DNA of 64,000 nucleotides, from assembly GCF_015223055.1 (NCBI RefSeq), contig NZ_JADFBX010000017.1:62001-126000 (forward strand), read 5' to 3'. How positions within the stretch are numbered: position 1 is the stretch's first letter; each line of letters begins with the position of its first letter. The translations under genes and the position numbers were made by a program. The DNA is from Pedobacter sp. MC2016-24. Lineage in GTDB: Bacteria > Bacteroidota > Bacteroidia > Sphingobacteriales > Sphingobacteriaceae. This document shows positions 1-9,337 of the stretch, one piece after another. Below the pieces are notes generated by a model that was given only the letters and a program-made list of their open reading frames with translations, searched no databases and was not told where the DNA came from.

Positions 1-1850
1 AGTTATTGTATGTTGCGCCTGAATCACTTTCCAAACAGGACAATATCGATTTTCTAAAATTGATCAAGATTTCTTTTGTTGCGGTTGATGAAGCGCATTG
101 TATCTCTGAATGGGGACATGACTTCCGGCCGGAATACCGTAAGATCAGACAGGTCATTACTGGTCTTGGTGAGGGTATTCCAATTATTGCTTTAACCGCA
201 ACCGCTACACCTAAAGTGCAGCAGGACATCATCAAAAACCTCCAGATGTCTGACGCCACCTTGTTTAAGTCTTCATTTAACAGGCCAAACCTGTTTTATG
301 AAATCAGACCTAAGCGTGATGTACTGAAAGAAATCATCCGATACATTAAATACAATACTGGTAAGTCAGGAATCATTTATTGCTTAAGCCGTAAAAAGGT
401 AGAGGAAGTAGCTGAATCTTTGAACCTGAACGGTATAAAAGCATTGCCATATCACGCTGGCCTGGAACCAAAAGTACGGGCTGACACACAAGATAAGTTC
501 CTGATGGAAGATGTAGAAGTGATTGTGGCTACTATTGCTTTCGGAATGGGAATCGACAAACCGGATGTACGTTTCGTCATCCACCACGACATTCCGAAAA
601 GTATGGAAGGCTATTATCAGGAAACCGGACGTGCCGGAAGAGATGGTGGTGAAGGAGTTTGTATTGCATTTTATGCGCAAAAAGACGTAGATAAGCTGGC
701 TAAATTCATGAAGGACAAGCCAGTTTCTGAACGCGAGATTGGCACCCAGATTTTAAAAGAAGTAATTGATTATGCAGAATCTGGCGTATGCCGGAGGAAA
801 CAGATCTTACACTATTTTGGTGAGAACTTCAATGAAACGGGATGTAACTGCATGTGCGACAATTGCAAAAAGCCTAAAAAACATTTTGAAGCTGAGGAAT
901 CGCTGCTGGTGCTGTTAAAATTGATTAAAAACATTGGTGAGAAGTTTGACGATACCCACATCATCAATGTGGTTATGGGACTGGAAACTGCGCAAACAAT
1001 CGCTTATGAGCATAGTAAGCTGGCTGAATTTGGTATTGGGGCAGTTGAAGGTGAAAATTACTGGAAATCCCTGGTCAGACAAGCCGTATTGAATAATTTC
1101 CTTTCTAAGGATATAGACAATTATGGTTTACTCAGACTGACAAATTCTGGCCGCGATTTCATCGAAAATCCATATGGCCTGAAGTTTATTCTGAACGAAC
1201 CGATAGAAAACGCAGCGGATGATGATGAAGATGATGTAAAACACGGCTCCGGTACATTGGATACACAGTTATTACAATTGTTAAAAGACCTGCGTAAGAA
1301 AATAGCCAAGCAAAAAAATGTTCCGCCATTTGTGGTGTTTCAAGATCCTTCACTGGAAGAAATGTGTACGCATTATCCGATTGCCATGGATGAATTGAAA
1401 CAGATCTCCGGCGTTGGTAATGGAAAAGCATTGAAATTTGGTGCACCGTTCTTAGAATTGATCAAAAAGTACGTCGAAGACAATGATGTGGAACGTCCGA
1501 TCGATCTGATCATCAAAACACAGGCAAATAAGTCACAGTTAAAGGTTTCCATCATTCAAAATATTGATCGTAAGATTGGTCTGGAAGATATTGCCCGTTC
1601 AAAAGGGATTACCTACGACGATATACTTAAAGAAATTGAAGCCATTGTAAATTCGGGTACGAAGCTCAATTTAAGTTATTTTGTGGACGAGGTGATTGAC
1701 GAAGACCGCCAGGATGAAGTATTCGATTACTTCCAGTCTGCAGAAAATGACTCAATAGATGAAGCGCTTAGGGAATTGGGCGAAACAGATTATTCAAGAG
1801 AAGAGATTCAATTGATGCGTATTAAATTTATGTCTGAATTAGGCAATTAA
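1..1850 (+). CDS. recQ: ATP-dependent DNA helicase RecQ (5' end outside the window)
   Basis: RecQ unwinds DNA 3'-5' in recombination and replication-fork repair. The reading frame is open at the left edge, so the Walker A part is missing. The first visible residues belong to helicase motif Ia/Ib. Counting from base 6, the DEAH box is at residues 28-31, the TATAT motif III near 64, and the second RecA lobe carries GMGIDKPDVR and ETGRAGRDG (motifs V and VI, about 180-212). Four cysteines around 260-288 (C-R-R-K, then C-N-C-M-C-D-N-C) form the RecQ zinc site. An HRDC domain lies near 420-490, followed by a helical C-terminal part of about 100 residues. The family assignment is secure. kdsA follows 13 bases later on the same strand, so the two may be co-transcribed. 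Confidence 0.97.
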   Translation, partial: LLYVAPESLSKQDNIDFLKLIKISFVAVDEAHCISEWGHDFRPEYRKIRQVITGLGEGIPIIALTATATPKVQQDIIKNLQMSDATLFKSSFNRPNLFYEIRPKRDVLKEIIRYIKYNTGKSGIIYCLSRKKVEEVAESLNLNGIKALPYHAGLEPKVRADTQDKFLMEDVEVIVATIAFGMGIDKPDVRFVIHHDIPKSMEGYYQETGRAGRDGGEGVCIAFYAQKDVDKLAKFMKDKPVSEREIGTQILKEVIDYAESGVCRRKQILHYFGENFNETGCNCMCDNCKKPKKHFEAEESLLVLLKLIKNIGEKFDDTHIINVVMGLETAQTIAYEHSKLAEFGIGAVEGENYWKSLVRQAVLNNFLSKDIDNYGLLRLTNSGRDFIENPYGLKFILNEPIENAADDDEDDVKHGSGTLDTQLLQLLKDLRKKIAKQKNVPPFVVFQDPSLEEMCTHYPIAMDELKQISGVGNGKALKFGAPFLELIKKYVEDNDVERPIDLIIKTQANKSQLKVSIIQNIDRKIGLEDIARSKGITYDDILKEIEAIVNSGTKLNLSYFVDEVIDEDRQDEVFDYFQSAENDSIDEALRELGETDYSREEIQLMRIKFMSELGN

Positions 1851-1863
1851 CAGAAAATCAAGA

Positions 1864-2679
1864 ATGATTAATTTACATCTGGAACAACTTAAACACCAGC
1901 AGTCGGGCAATTTCTTTTTAATGGCCGGACCTTGCGCCATTGAAGGCGAGGAAATCGCACTTAGAATAGCCGAAAAAATAGTTAAAATCACTGATAAATT
2001 AGAAATACCTTATATTTTTAAAGGCTCTTACCGTAAAGCAAATCGCTCAAAAGGTAGTTCCTTCACTGGAATCGGAGATGAGAAGGCTTTAAAAATACTG
2101 GAAAAAGTAGGTAAGGAGTTTGGCGTGCCAACCGTGACTGATATTCACGAAAGTGCTGAAGCTGCCATGGCTGCAGCTTATGTAGATGTTTTGCAGATAC
2201 CGGCATTTTTATGCAGACAAACAGATTTGCTCATCGCTGCGGCAAAAACAAATAAAGTTGTAAACGTTAAAAAAGGACAATTTTTATCCGCGGGTTCCAT
2301 GAAGTTTGCGGTAGAGAAAATTATAGAATCGGGCAACAATAAAGTGGTGTTGACAGACCGGGGAAATACTTTTGGTTACCAGGACCTGATCGTAGATTAC
2401 AGGGGTTTACCTGAAATGCAAAGTTTTGGTGTTCCTGTAGTAATGGATTGTACACATTCACTGCAACAGCCAAATCAGAACTCCGGAGTTACAGGAGGGA
2501 AGCCTGAATTGATAGAAACCATCGCTAAGGCAGCTATTGCCGTTGGCGCTGATGGACTATTTATTGAAACGCATCCTGATCCTGCAAATGCAAAATCTGA
2601 TGGTGCGAATATGTTGCATCTGGATTTGCTGGAAGACTTACTCGTTAAATTGATTAGAATAAGAAAAGCGGTTATTTAA
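1864..2679 (+). CDS. kdsA: 3-deoxy-8-phosphooctulonate synthase (KDO-8-phosphate synthase)
   Basis: KdsA condenses phosphoenolpyruvate with arabinose 5-phosphate to KDO-8-phosphate, a step in lipid A-core synthesis in the cytoplasm. The 271 residues match the usual family length. Recognisable blocks are MAGPCAIEG (20-28), KANRSKGSSF (58-67), IPAFLCRQTDLL (112-123), NVKKGQF (134-140) and ETHPDP (235-240). Cys24 sits where metal-dependent KdsA enzymes carry their metal cysteine and metal-independent ones carry Asn; His198, Glu235 and Asp246 fit the other three ligands, so this should be the metal-dependent class. The stop codon lies inside a 17-bp inverted repeat that also forms the end of the convergent gene. 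Confidence 0.96.
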   Translation: MINLHLEQLKHQQSGNFFLMAGPCAIEGEEIALRIAEKIVKITDKLEIPYIFKGSYRKANRSKGSSFTGIGDEKALKILEKVGKEFGVPTVTDIHESAEAAMAAAYVDVLQIPAFLCRQTDLLIAAAKTNKVVNVKKGQFLSAGSMKFAVEKIIESGNNKVVLTDRGNTFGYQDLIVDYRGLPEMQSFGVPVVMDCTHSLQQPNQNSGVTGGKPELIETIAKAAIAVGADGLFIETHPDPANAKSDGANMLHLDLLEDLLVKLIRIRKAVI

Positions 2680-2693
2680 CCGCTTTTCTTATT
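2658..2693. terminator. Bidirectional terminator shared by kdsA and the OmpA/PD40 gene
   Basis: A perfect 17-bp inverted repeat (left arm 2658-2674, right arm 2677-2693) has only two bases between the arms. Its core is AAAAGCGGTT with AACCGCTTTT, so each strand ends in a T-rich tail. The kdsA stop codon (2677-2679) is inside the right arm, and the stop codon of the convergent gene begins at its last base. Confidence 0.9.
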
Positions 2694-4591
2694 TAAAGAC
2701 TGGTCACTAGGAAAGAAGTTCTCCGATTCAGTTTTCTGTGTTCTTCGGTATCGTTTGCCGTAACAGGCTGTGTTTGCCCATAACCTTTATAACTGAGTCT
2801 TTCGGTAGCAATACCATTTGAAATTAAACGGTCGTAAACTGCTTTGGCCCGATCAATAGAAAGCTTTTGATTCGTAGTATTTGAACCCGTATTGTCGGTA
2901 TGACCTTGAATTTCAATATGAATATTTTTATTGCTGTTTAGTAAGTTCGTTAATGTTTCAATTTCCGATAAAGAACTTGGCAACAAGGTGTATTCATTGG
3001 TATTGAAAAATATGTTTTTCATGATCACCTGTTGTCCCAATACCAGCTTTTCAAGCGCAATCTCAATTTGAAAAGGTGCAGCAGTTCCTGCCTGATTCAG
3101 TTCATAATGCTCCGAATAGAAAGCGTAACCCGCTGCACTGGCATTAAAAGCATAGTCACTGCCAACCGGCATCACAGCTAAAAACTCACCATTTTCCCTG
3201 GCAGTATAATCCTTAAATACGTTTTGACCAGATTTTAAATCCAGCACTTGTACCTGTGCTTCTAAAAAAGCCCCTGTTTTTTTGTCTTTTACAATGCCTT
3301 TTACATAGGTTACCGATTGCGGACGGCTGGTTTCAGGCATATTGAATTCGTAAATATCCATGTCTCCATAACCGCCGTTTAAATTGGATGAAAATATACC
3401 TTTTTTTCCATCTGTGGTTACAATCAAACCCGTTTCCTCATTGAAAGTATTGATGGGATAACCTAGATTTTGAGGCTTAGTCCATTTACCATGTTGGTCC
3501 ATGCGACTCATGAAGATATCTTTATTGCCCAGGCCGGGCCAACCGTCAGAAGAAAAGTAAAGGGTTTTTCCATCGGGATGAATAAAAGGCGTATTTTCAT
3601 CATACGCCGTATTAATTTCCGGTCCCAGGTTTTCCGGTTCGGTCCAGTAACCATCATCTTTCAAATGACTTTTCCATAGATCGTAGCCACCGATGCCCCC
3701 TGGACGGTTACTGACAAAATATAAGGTGGTACCATCCGGACTGATGGCAGGTTGGGAATCCCAGTATATGGAATTGACTGGAGCACCCAGATTAAATGGT
3801 TCGGACCAGTCCTTACCATCCTGGTGGCTCACATAAATATCGCATCTGCCCAGGCCATCGGGACGGTTACAGCCTGTAAAGAACAAATACTTTCCATCCG
3901 GTGACAGAGATTGCGCACCTTCATTGTAATTTGATGTGTTGATTTTAGCGCTTAGCGGAACAGGAATAGTCCATTCCCCTTTATCTTTTTTCGAAATGAA
4001 AAAATCTTCATTTCCATCCAGGTTTCTGCTAAAAATTAGTTGTTCCTGATCGGCGGTAATGGATGGGAAATAATCCCTGTAATTGGAATTGATTTTAGGA
4101 CCCATGTTTTGAGGCTCATATTTTACCGGGGATTTGATGGCTTCGATTGAAAATTCACAGTCCCTGAGGTACTTTTTTGCCCGGTTGAGGAAGTCAGCAT
4201 CTTTGCCTTTATATTCTGAAATGAAAAGGCTGATGTGTTTCCGTGCATTGACATAATCCCCTGTATAAATCTCAGACTCGGCAAAACCATAATAGCTGCG
4301 CGGATCAATTGTTCCTCCCAGGGCTATCGCTTTTGCATAATTGGATTTAGCCAGTTCAAATGCTTTGGTTCTTCTTTGCAGGTCAGCGAGTTGTATATAG
4401 GCGAATTGAAAATTTGGATCCTGTTTCACCGCTTCATTCAGACTGGCAATGGCCAGATCATAATGGTCTGATTTGAGTTGAAGCTGTGCTTGATCAAAAT
4501 GAACCTGGGCCTTTTTTACAGTAGAACTTTGTGCGTATACGCCATTAATTATGACACATAATAACAGTAAGACCAATGTGTTCTTCATCAA
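2693..4591 (-). CDS. OmpA-family protein with TPR, PD40 propeller and peptidoglycan-binding domain
   Basis: This is an envelope protein probably anchored to peptidoglycan. A signal peptide (residues 1-21, cut after VYA) is followed by TPR-like helices (about 25-140). WD40-like PD40 strands follow (about 165-410, with repeated 'SPDGKYLFFTG' and 'HPDGKTLYFSSD' type motifs), then a carboxypeptidase-regulatory-like beta domain (about 430-515). The C-terminal OmpA domain (about 520-632) contains IEIQGHTDNTGS and RRTSFLV. This architecture is common in Bacteroidota, where such proteins are often linked to gliding or secretion functions, but no partner gene is adjacent here, so the specific role is unknown. 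The second Met codon (4588) is an equally good start. Confidence 0.93.
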   Translation of the reverse strand: MMKNTLVLLLLCVIINGVYAQSSTVKKAQVHFDQAQLQLKSDHYDLAIASLNEAVKQDPNFQFAYIQLADLQRRTKAFELAKSNYAKAIALGGTIDPRSYYGFAESEIYTGDYVNARKHISLFISEYKGKDADFLNRAKKYLRDCEFSIEAIKSPVKYEPQNMGPKINSNYRDYFPSITADQEQLIFSRNLDGNEDFFISKKDKGEWTIPVPLSAKINTSNYNEGAQSLSPDGKYLFFTGCNRPDGLGRCDIYVSHQDGKDWSEPFNLGAPVNSIYWDSQPAISPDGTTLYFVSNRPGGIGGYDLWKSHLKDDGYWTEPENLGPEINTAYDENTPFIHPDGKTLYFSSDGWPGLGNKDIFMSRMDQHGKWTKPQNLGYPINTFNEETGLIVTTDGKKGIFSSNLNGGYGDMDIYEFNMPETSRPQSVTYVKGIVKDKKTGAFLEAQVQVLDLKSGQNVFKDYTARENGEFLAVMPVGSDYAFNASAAGYAFYSEHYELNQAGTAAPFQIEIALEKLVLGQQVIMKNIFFNTNEYTLLPSSLSEIETLTNLLNSNKNIHIEIQGHTDNTGSNTTNQKLSIDRAKAVYDRLISNGIATERLSYKGYGQTQPVTANDTEEHRKLNRRTSFLVTSL

Positions 4592-4640
4592 TGCTGCTTT
4601 TAAGGTTGGCTTAAATGTAGCAAAAAAAGAAAGCTTAAAC

Positions 4641-5264
4641 CTAAGGTATATTCAAAAACTTATGCGTTTGCAAAGAAATCTCCCATTTTGGATTGGCCAT
4701 CACATAGTCAATAATGAGGGGGGTAATTTCTTTAGACTTTGACCACTCCGGCTGCAGATAAAGCTTGCAGGTTTCAGAAACGGTCTCTGCATATTTCTCA
4801 GCCCATTCAAAGTCACTTTTATTAAAAACAATCACTTTCAGCTCATTGGCGAAAGGAGTGATGTCCGGGCGCGGTGCTTTGAATTTTTTCGGGGACAAAC
4901 AAATCCAATCCCATTTTCCTGAAAGTGGGTAAGCACCAGAGGTTTCAATAAAGGTCAGTATACCTTTGTCCTGCAATTTTTGTGTTAAATAATCCAGGTT
5001 ATAGATCAGGGGCTCACCGCCTGTGATGACCACAGCCTTTCCGGGGAAAGTATCTGCTTTGTCCGCGATATCATCCGATAAAGTCAGCGGATGCAGTTCA
5101 GCGTCCCAGCTTTCTTTAACATCGCACCAATGACAGCCCACATCGCAACCACCCAAACGAATGAAGTATGCCGCTTTTCCTGTATTGAATCCTTCGCCTT
5201 GTATGGTGTAAAATTCTTCCATTAAAGGAAGTAATGTGCCGTCTGCTGGTATTTGATGTGCCAT
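4641..5264 (-). CDS. queE: 7-carboxy-7-deazaguanine synthase (radical SAM)
   Basis: QueE converts 6-carboxy-tetrahydropterin to 7-carboxy-7-deazaguanine in queuosine biosynthesis. The radical-SAM cluster cysteines are C40-x3-C44-x2-C47, preceded by the substrate-binding YTIQGEGFNTG (19-29). TGGEP (81-85) is the SAM-binding GGE motif. The 207-residue length and C-terminal LQPEWS segment fit QueE. A TAnnTTTG element (TACCTTTG, 5276-5283 on the minus strand) lies only about 12 bases upstream of the ATG, predicting a very short 5' untranslated region. No other que biosynthetic gene is adjacent; a queuosine-precursor transporter is about 5 kb away. Confidence 0.93.
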   Translation of the reverse strand: MAHQIPADGTLLPLMEEFYTIQGEGFNTGKAAYFIRLGGCDVGCHWCDVKESWDAELHPLTLSDDIADKADTFPGKAVVITGGEPLIYNLDYLTQKLQDKGILTFIETSGAYPLSGKWDWICLSPKKFKAPRPDITPFANELKVIVFNKSDFEWAEKYAETVSETCKLYLQPEWSKSKEITPLIIDYVMANPKWEISLQTHKFLNIP

Positions 5265-5275
5265 ATTATGAGGCG

Positions 5276-5283
5276 CAAAGGTA
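5276..5283 (-). promoter_or_regulatory. -7 promoter element for queE
   Basis: TACCTTTG on the minus strand is an exact match to the Bacteroidota -7 element TAnnTTTG. No clear -33 TTTG was found at the expected distance. The predicted transcript would start only a few bases before the queE ATG. Confidence 0.5.
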
Positions 5284-5342
5284 AATAAATATCTGCTTAA
5301 AATCAGATTATATGTATCTTAAGGCCGAGATATGACTGATAA

Positions 5343-5684
5343 ATGAATAATTTAATATGGCATAAGTTGGATGTCAACATTCCCGAGGGTGATTTCATAC
5401 AGCAAGTTAGCATTAATGGAAAGAAACTTTGTTTGCTCAGGCACCAGGCAGAAATTTTTGCCGTTCAAAACACTTGTCCGCATGCAGGCGGGATATTGAG
5501 CGGGGGAACCTGTAGAAATGGATACTTGATCTGCCCGATCCATCGCTGGGAGTACAACTTAAAAACAGGGAGAGGAGCAGAGGGACAAGGCGATTATATC
5601 GACACTTATCCCCTGGATGTCAGACCCGATGGGCTATATATTGGATTTAAAGAGCGCTGGTTAAAGCGCTTATTTAAAAGATAA
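5343..5684 (+). CDS. Rieske [2Fe-2S] ferredoxin-like protein
   Basis: This is a small soluble Rieske protein of 113 residues. The cluster ligands are C45-x-H47 (TCPHAGG) and C64-x2-H67 (CPIHRW), separated by a typical 16-residue loop. No signal peptide or membrane segment precedes the fold, so it is a cytoplasmic Rieske ferredoxin of the nitrite reductase small subunit/dioxygenase ferredoxin type, not the bc1 complex subunit. No oxygenase or reductase gene is adjacent, so its electron partner is unknown. It converges on folD with only seven bases between the stop codons. Confidence 0.88.
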   Translation: MNNLIWHKLDVNIPEGDFIQQVSINGKKLCLLRHQAEIFAVQNTCPHAGGILSGGTCRNGYLICPIHRWEYNLKTGRGAEGQGDYIDTYPLDVRPDGLYIGFKERWLKRLFKR

Positions 5685-5691
5685 ATCCGAA

Positions 5692-6573
5692 TTAACCGTA
5701 AATCTCTTTTTTGGCGGAAGCCAATGTGTTTTTGAGCAAGCCAACAATGGTCATTAAACCAACGCCTCCGGGTACGGGTGTAATCCAGGAAGCTTTAGGG
5801 GCAACATTTTCAAAATCAACATCACCATATAATTTATAACCCGATTTGGTCTCGGTTGAAGTTTCTCTGTTGATGCCTACGTCAATGATGATGGCACCAG
5901 GTTTAACCATGTCAGCAGTGACAAAGTTCTTTTTGCCAATAGCAGCAACAATGATATCACCTTGTAACACCATCTCTTTAAGATTGGCCGTTCTGCTGTG
6001 GGTCAGCGTTACCGTGCAGTTACCTGGATTGGCATTCCGGGCCATTAAAATGCTCATCGGACTTCCTACAATATTACTTCTGCCAACAACTACACAATGT
6101 TTTCCTACCGTATCAATTTGATAAGCCTGTAACATCAGCAGGATACCATAAGGCGTTGCCGGAATAAAGCACGGCAGGTTGCGCATCATTCTACCGAGGT
6201 TAACCGGATGGAAGCCATCTACATCTTTACGGTAATCAATAGTTTCTGTTACTTTCTCCGGATCGATATGTTTAGGTAGGGGCAGCTGTACAATAAGTCC
6301 GTCTACGCCCTGGTCCTGATTAATTTCTTCAATCTTTTGCAGTAACTCTGCCTCTGTAACCGTTTCATCATAACGAATTAATGAAGATTGAAAACCTACT
6401 TTCTCGCAGTTTTTCATTTTGCTGGCTACATAAGTTTCGCTACCGCCATCATTACCCACTAAAATTGCAATTAAATGTGGCTTTCTTCCACTATCTGCTA
6501 AAAAAGCGGCTGCTTCTGCTGCTATTTCCTGTTTTATTTTTTCTGATGCGAATTTTCCGTCAAGTAATTGCAT
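5692..6573 (-). CDS. folD: Bifunctional methylenetetrahydrofolate dehydrogenase / methenyltetrahydrofolate cyclohydrolase
   Basis: FolD interconverts 5,10-methylene-, methenyl- and 10-formyl-tetrahydrofolate in cytoplasmic one-carbon metabolism. The 293 residues match the family. The catalytic Tyr/Lys pair is in YVASKMK (Y48, K52). QLPLPKHID near 120 and the NADP-binding VVGRSNIVGSP near 162-172 are the two folD signatures, and PVPGGVGLMT near the C-terminus completes the pattern. It lies 53 bases downstream of lepA on the same strand, so it may be co-transcribed with it. Confidence 0.97.
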   Translation of the reverse strand: MQLLDGKFASEKIKQEIAAEAAAFLADSGRKPHLIAILVGNDGGSETYVASKMKNCEKVGFQSSLIRYDETVTEAELLQKIEEINQDQGVDGLIVQLPLPKHIDPEKVTETIDYRKDVDGFHPVNLGRMMRNLPCFIPATPYGILLMLQAYQIDTVGKHCVVVGRSNIVGSPMSILMARNANPGNCTVTLTHSRTANLKEMVLQGDIIVAAIGKKNFVTADMVKPGAIIIDVGINRETSTETKSGYKLYGDVDFENVAPKASWITPVPGGVGLMTIVGLLKNTLASAKKEIYG

Positions 6574-6626
6574 GTAATGATCTTCTTGTTTTGGTTAAAA
6601 ATTTAGGTGAAATTGAAAGCCGATGC

Positions 6627-8414
6627 TTAATCCAGTTTAAGTACAGCCATAAATGCGGTTTGCGGTATTTCTACGTTTCCAACCTGGCGCATACGTTTCT
6701 TTCCTTGTTTTTGTTTTTCAAGCAATTTACGTTTACGTGAAATATCACCACCGTAACATTTGGCCGTAACATCTTTACGTAAAGCACTCAGCGTTTCACG
6801 GGCAATAACTTTTGCACCAATAGAGGCCTGTATTTTAATCTCAAATTGCTGACGCGGAATGAGCTCTCTTAATTTCTCACAGATTTTCTTTCCAAAGTCA
6901 TAAGCATTGCTGCGGTGGATCAATGAAGACAAAGCATCTACAGGTTCTTCGTTTAACAACATGTCAAGTCTAACCAGGTCTGATTTACGATAACCAACCT
7001 GATGATAATCAAATGAAGCATAACCTTTAGAGATCGTTTTGAGTTTATCGTAAAAATCAAAAACAATTTCTCCCATAGGCATTTCAAAAACAAGCTCTAC
7101 GCGATCTGAAGTCAGGTACGATTGGTTCACAATGATTCCTCTTTTTTGGATACAAAGTGACATGACAGGCCCAACAAATTCTGCCTTGGTAATGATGTTC
7201 GCTTTGATATAAGGCTCTTCTACCGAATCCAGTTTACTTGGGTCAGGCAAATCAGATGGATTGTTGACAATCACTTCAACGCCCCTTGTTGTGCGTGCAA
7301 TATAAGATACGTTGGGAACAGTGGTGATCACGGTCATGTTGAATTCGCGCTCCAGACGTTCCTGGATGATCTCCATGTGCAACATACCCAGGAATCCGCA
7401 ACGGAAACCAAAGCCTAAAGCTGCAGAACTTTCAGGTTCAAAAACAATAGAGGCATCGTTCAGTTGCAATTTGTGCATGGCCTCTCGTAATTCCTCAAAT
7501 TCATCCGTATCTACCGGATATATTCCTGCAAAAACCATTGGTTTTACTTCTTCAAAACCCTGGATAGAATCCAATGAAGGTCTGTCAACAGTAGTAATCG
7601 TATCACCAACTTTTACTTCACGGGCCTCTTTAATACCAGAAATGATATAACCCACATCACCGGTTTTCACAATCGGTCGGGGTGCCATATCCAGTTTCAG
7701 AATTCCCACCTCATCAGCTAGATATTGTTTACCTGTATTGATGAATTTTACTTTATCACCTTTTTTAATCTCTCCGTTTACAACTTTATAATAAGCGATA
7801 ATACCTCTGAATGGATTAAAAACAGAATCAAAGATTAAAGCCTGCAATGGTGCATCCGGATTCCCAACCGGAGCTGGAACGCGGTCTACAATAGCCTGAA
7901 TGATCTCTGGAATACCCAATCCGGTTTTACCCGAAGCAGGAATGATGTCTTCACGTTTACAACCAATTAAATCAATAATCTGGTCTTTTACCTCTTCAGG
8001 CATAGCGCCCGGTAGATCCATTTTATTTAAAATGGGGATAATCTCCAGGTCGTGCTCTAAAGCCAGGTACAGGTTAGAAATGGTTTGTGCCTGAATTCCT
8101 TGCGAGGCATCCACAATCAGTAGCGCACCTTCACAAGCGGCAATGGAGCGGGATACTTCGTAAGAAAAATCTACGTGTCCCGGTGTATCGATCAGGTTGA
8201 AATTGTATTCTATATCACCAACCTTATAATTCATTTGTATGGCGTGACTTTTTATGGTTATCCCACGTTCACGCTCCAAATCCATATTGTCCAGTAGCTG
8301 AGCCTGAGACTCGCGCTGGCTAATGGTTTTTGTGTATTCTAATAAACGGTCAGCTAAAGTGCTTTTACCGTGATCAATATGTGCAATTATGCAAAAATTA
8401 CGTATGTGCTTCAT
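6627..8414 (-). CDS. lepA: Elongation factor 4 (LepA)
   Basis: EF4 is a translational GTPase that acts on the ribosome. The 595-residue protein has the G1 loop AHIDHGKST (11-19), the switch segment RERGITIKS, DTPGH (G3), NKMD (G4) and the LepA-specific C-terminal domain ending in KKRMRQVGNVEIPQTAF. No frameshift or missing motif is seen. A TATATTTG element on the minus strand (8423-8430) lies less than ten bases from the ATG, again predicting a very short leader. folD follows downstream. Confidence 0.98.
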   Translation of the reverse strand: MKHIRNFCIIAHIDHGKSTLADRLLEYTKTISQRESQAQLLDNMDLERERGITIKSHAIQMNYKVGDIEYNFNLIDTPGHVDFSYEVSRSIAACEGALLIVDASQGIQAQTISNLYLALEHDLEIIPILNKMDLPGAMPEEVKDQIIDLIGCKREDIIPASGKTGLGIPEIIQAIVDRVPAPVGNPDAPLQALIFDSVFNPFRGIIAYYKVVNGEIKKGDKVKFINTGKQYLADEVGILKLDMAPRPIVKTGDVGYIISGIKEAREVKVGDTITTVDRPSLDSIQGFEEVKPMVFAGIYPVDTDEFEELREAMHKLQLNDASIVFEPESSAALGFGFRCGFLGMLHMEIIQERLEREFNMTVITTVPNVSYIARTTRGVEVIVNNPSDLPDPSKLDSVEEPYIKANIITKAEFVGPVMSLCIQKRGIIVNQSYLTSDRVELVFEMPMGEIVFDFYDKLKTISKGYASFDYHQVGYRKSDLVRLDMLLNEEPVDALSSLIHRSNAYDFGKKICEKLRELIPRQQFEIKIQASIGAKVIARETLSALRKDVTAKCYGGDISRKRKLLEKQKQGKKRMRQVGNVEIPQTAFMAVLKLD

Positions 8415-8515
8415 CAGTGGCGCAAATATAGGATTTTGACTCGATTATTTTGTCGTAATTTTTCTAATTCAAATTTGCACCTCTTTTATAAACCTAAACC
8501 AGTTAAGTTCTTGTT

Positions 8516-9313
8516 TTATAAAATGTTAAAATTATCAGCGTCTTTCAGAAAGGGAAAGGCAGTCCTGGTTTTGACAAGTTCTTCATATCCAATGCTGAAG
8601 GTGTACAGGTCTTCATCCTCGGGCTTATAATATACGGTTTTTCCCATTGGATCTATGCACATCGAATGTCCGCTATGGTATACCTCTTTTCCATCATGGC
8701 CAACACGATTTGCCGCAATTACGTAACTTTGGTTCTCAATGGCCCTCGCCGGAATTAAGGCTTTCCAATGTGCCGAGCGCTTATCGGGCCAGCTGGCAAT
8801 GAGCAATAAGATGTCGTATTCCAGGTTTTGATTGCGCAACCATACCGGAAATCGAAGGTCATAACAAATGGCCAGCCTTATTTTCCATCCTTTAAGTTCC
8901 ACAATCACCTTCTCCTCACCAGCTGTATACGTCTTATCTTCTTCTCCTAAGCCAAATAAATGCCGTTTATCGTAATAACTGAATGCTCCACTGGGTAACA
9001 TCCAGATCAGGCGGTTATAATATTTTCCGTTTTCCCTGATGATGAGACTGCCGGTCACCACACAATCATAGTTGCTGGCCGTTTTAACCATCCATTGCAT
9101 CGTTTTCCCGTTCATGTCTTCTGCAAGTTCAGCAGCATTCATGCTGAAACCGGTATTGAACATTTCCGGAAGGACAATTAAATCTGTTTTTTCTTTAACC
9201 CCTAAGGAAAGTCGGAGTGAAAGGTTTTGTAAGTTTTTATCTATATTTTCCCAGAACAGGTAAGCCTGGAAAATGGTCACTTTTAAATTATTGATATGAT
9301 CTGAACTGGTCAT
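8516..9313 (-). CDS. Carbon-nitrogen hydrolase, probable omega-amidase (YafV/NIT2-like)
   Basis: This is a nitrilase-superfamily amidase of 265 residues. The catalytic triad is E50 (VLPEMFNTGF), K116 (YDKRHLF) and C150 (LAICYDLRFPVW). The HLFGLGEEDKTY segment resembles YafV/NIT2 omega-amidases, which hydrolyse alpha-ketoglutaramate or alpha-ketosuccinamate. It starts 24 bases downstream of an aminotransferase resembling YbdL on the same strand. Glutamine-dependent transamination plus omega-amidase forms the glutaminase II route, which recovers methionine from its keto acid. The substrate is inferred from motifs and pairing only. Confidence 0.87.
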   Translation of the reverse strand: MTSSDHINNLKVTIFQAYLFWENIDKNLQNLSLRLSLGVKEKTDLIVLPEMFNTGFSMNAAELAEDMNGKTMQWMVKTASNYDCVVTGSLIIRENGKYYNRLIWMLPSGAFSYYDKRHLFGLGEEDKTYTAGEEKVIVELKGWKIRLAICYDLRFPVWLRNQNLEYDILLLIASWPDKRSAHWKALIPARAIENQSYVIAANRVGHDGKEVYHSGHSMCIDPMGKTVYYKPEDEDLYTFSIGYEELVKTRTAFPFLKDADNFNIL

Positions 9314-9337
9314 GGTGTTGGTATGAATAGGGGTGAA

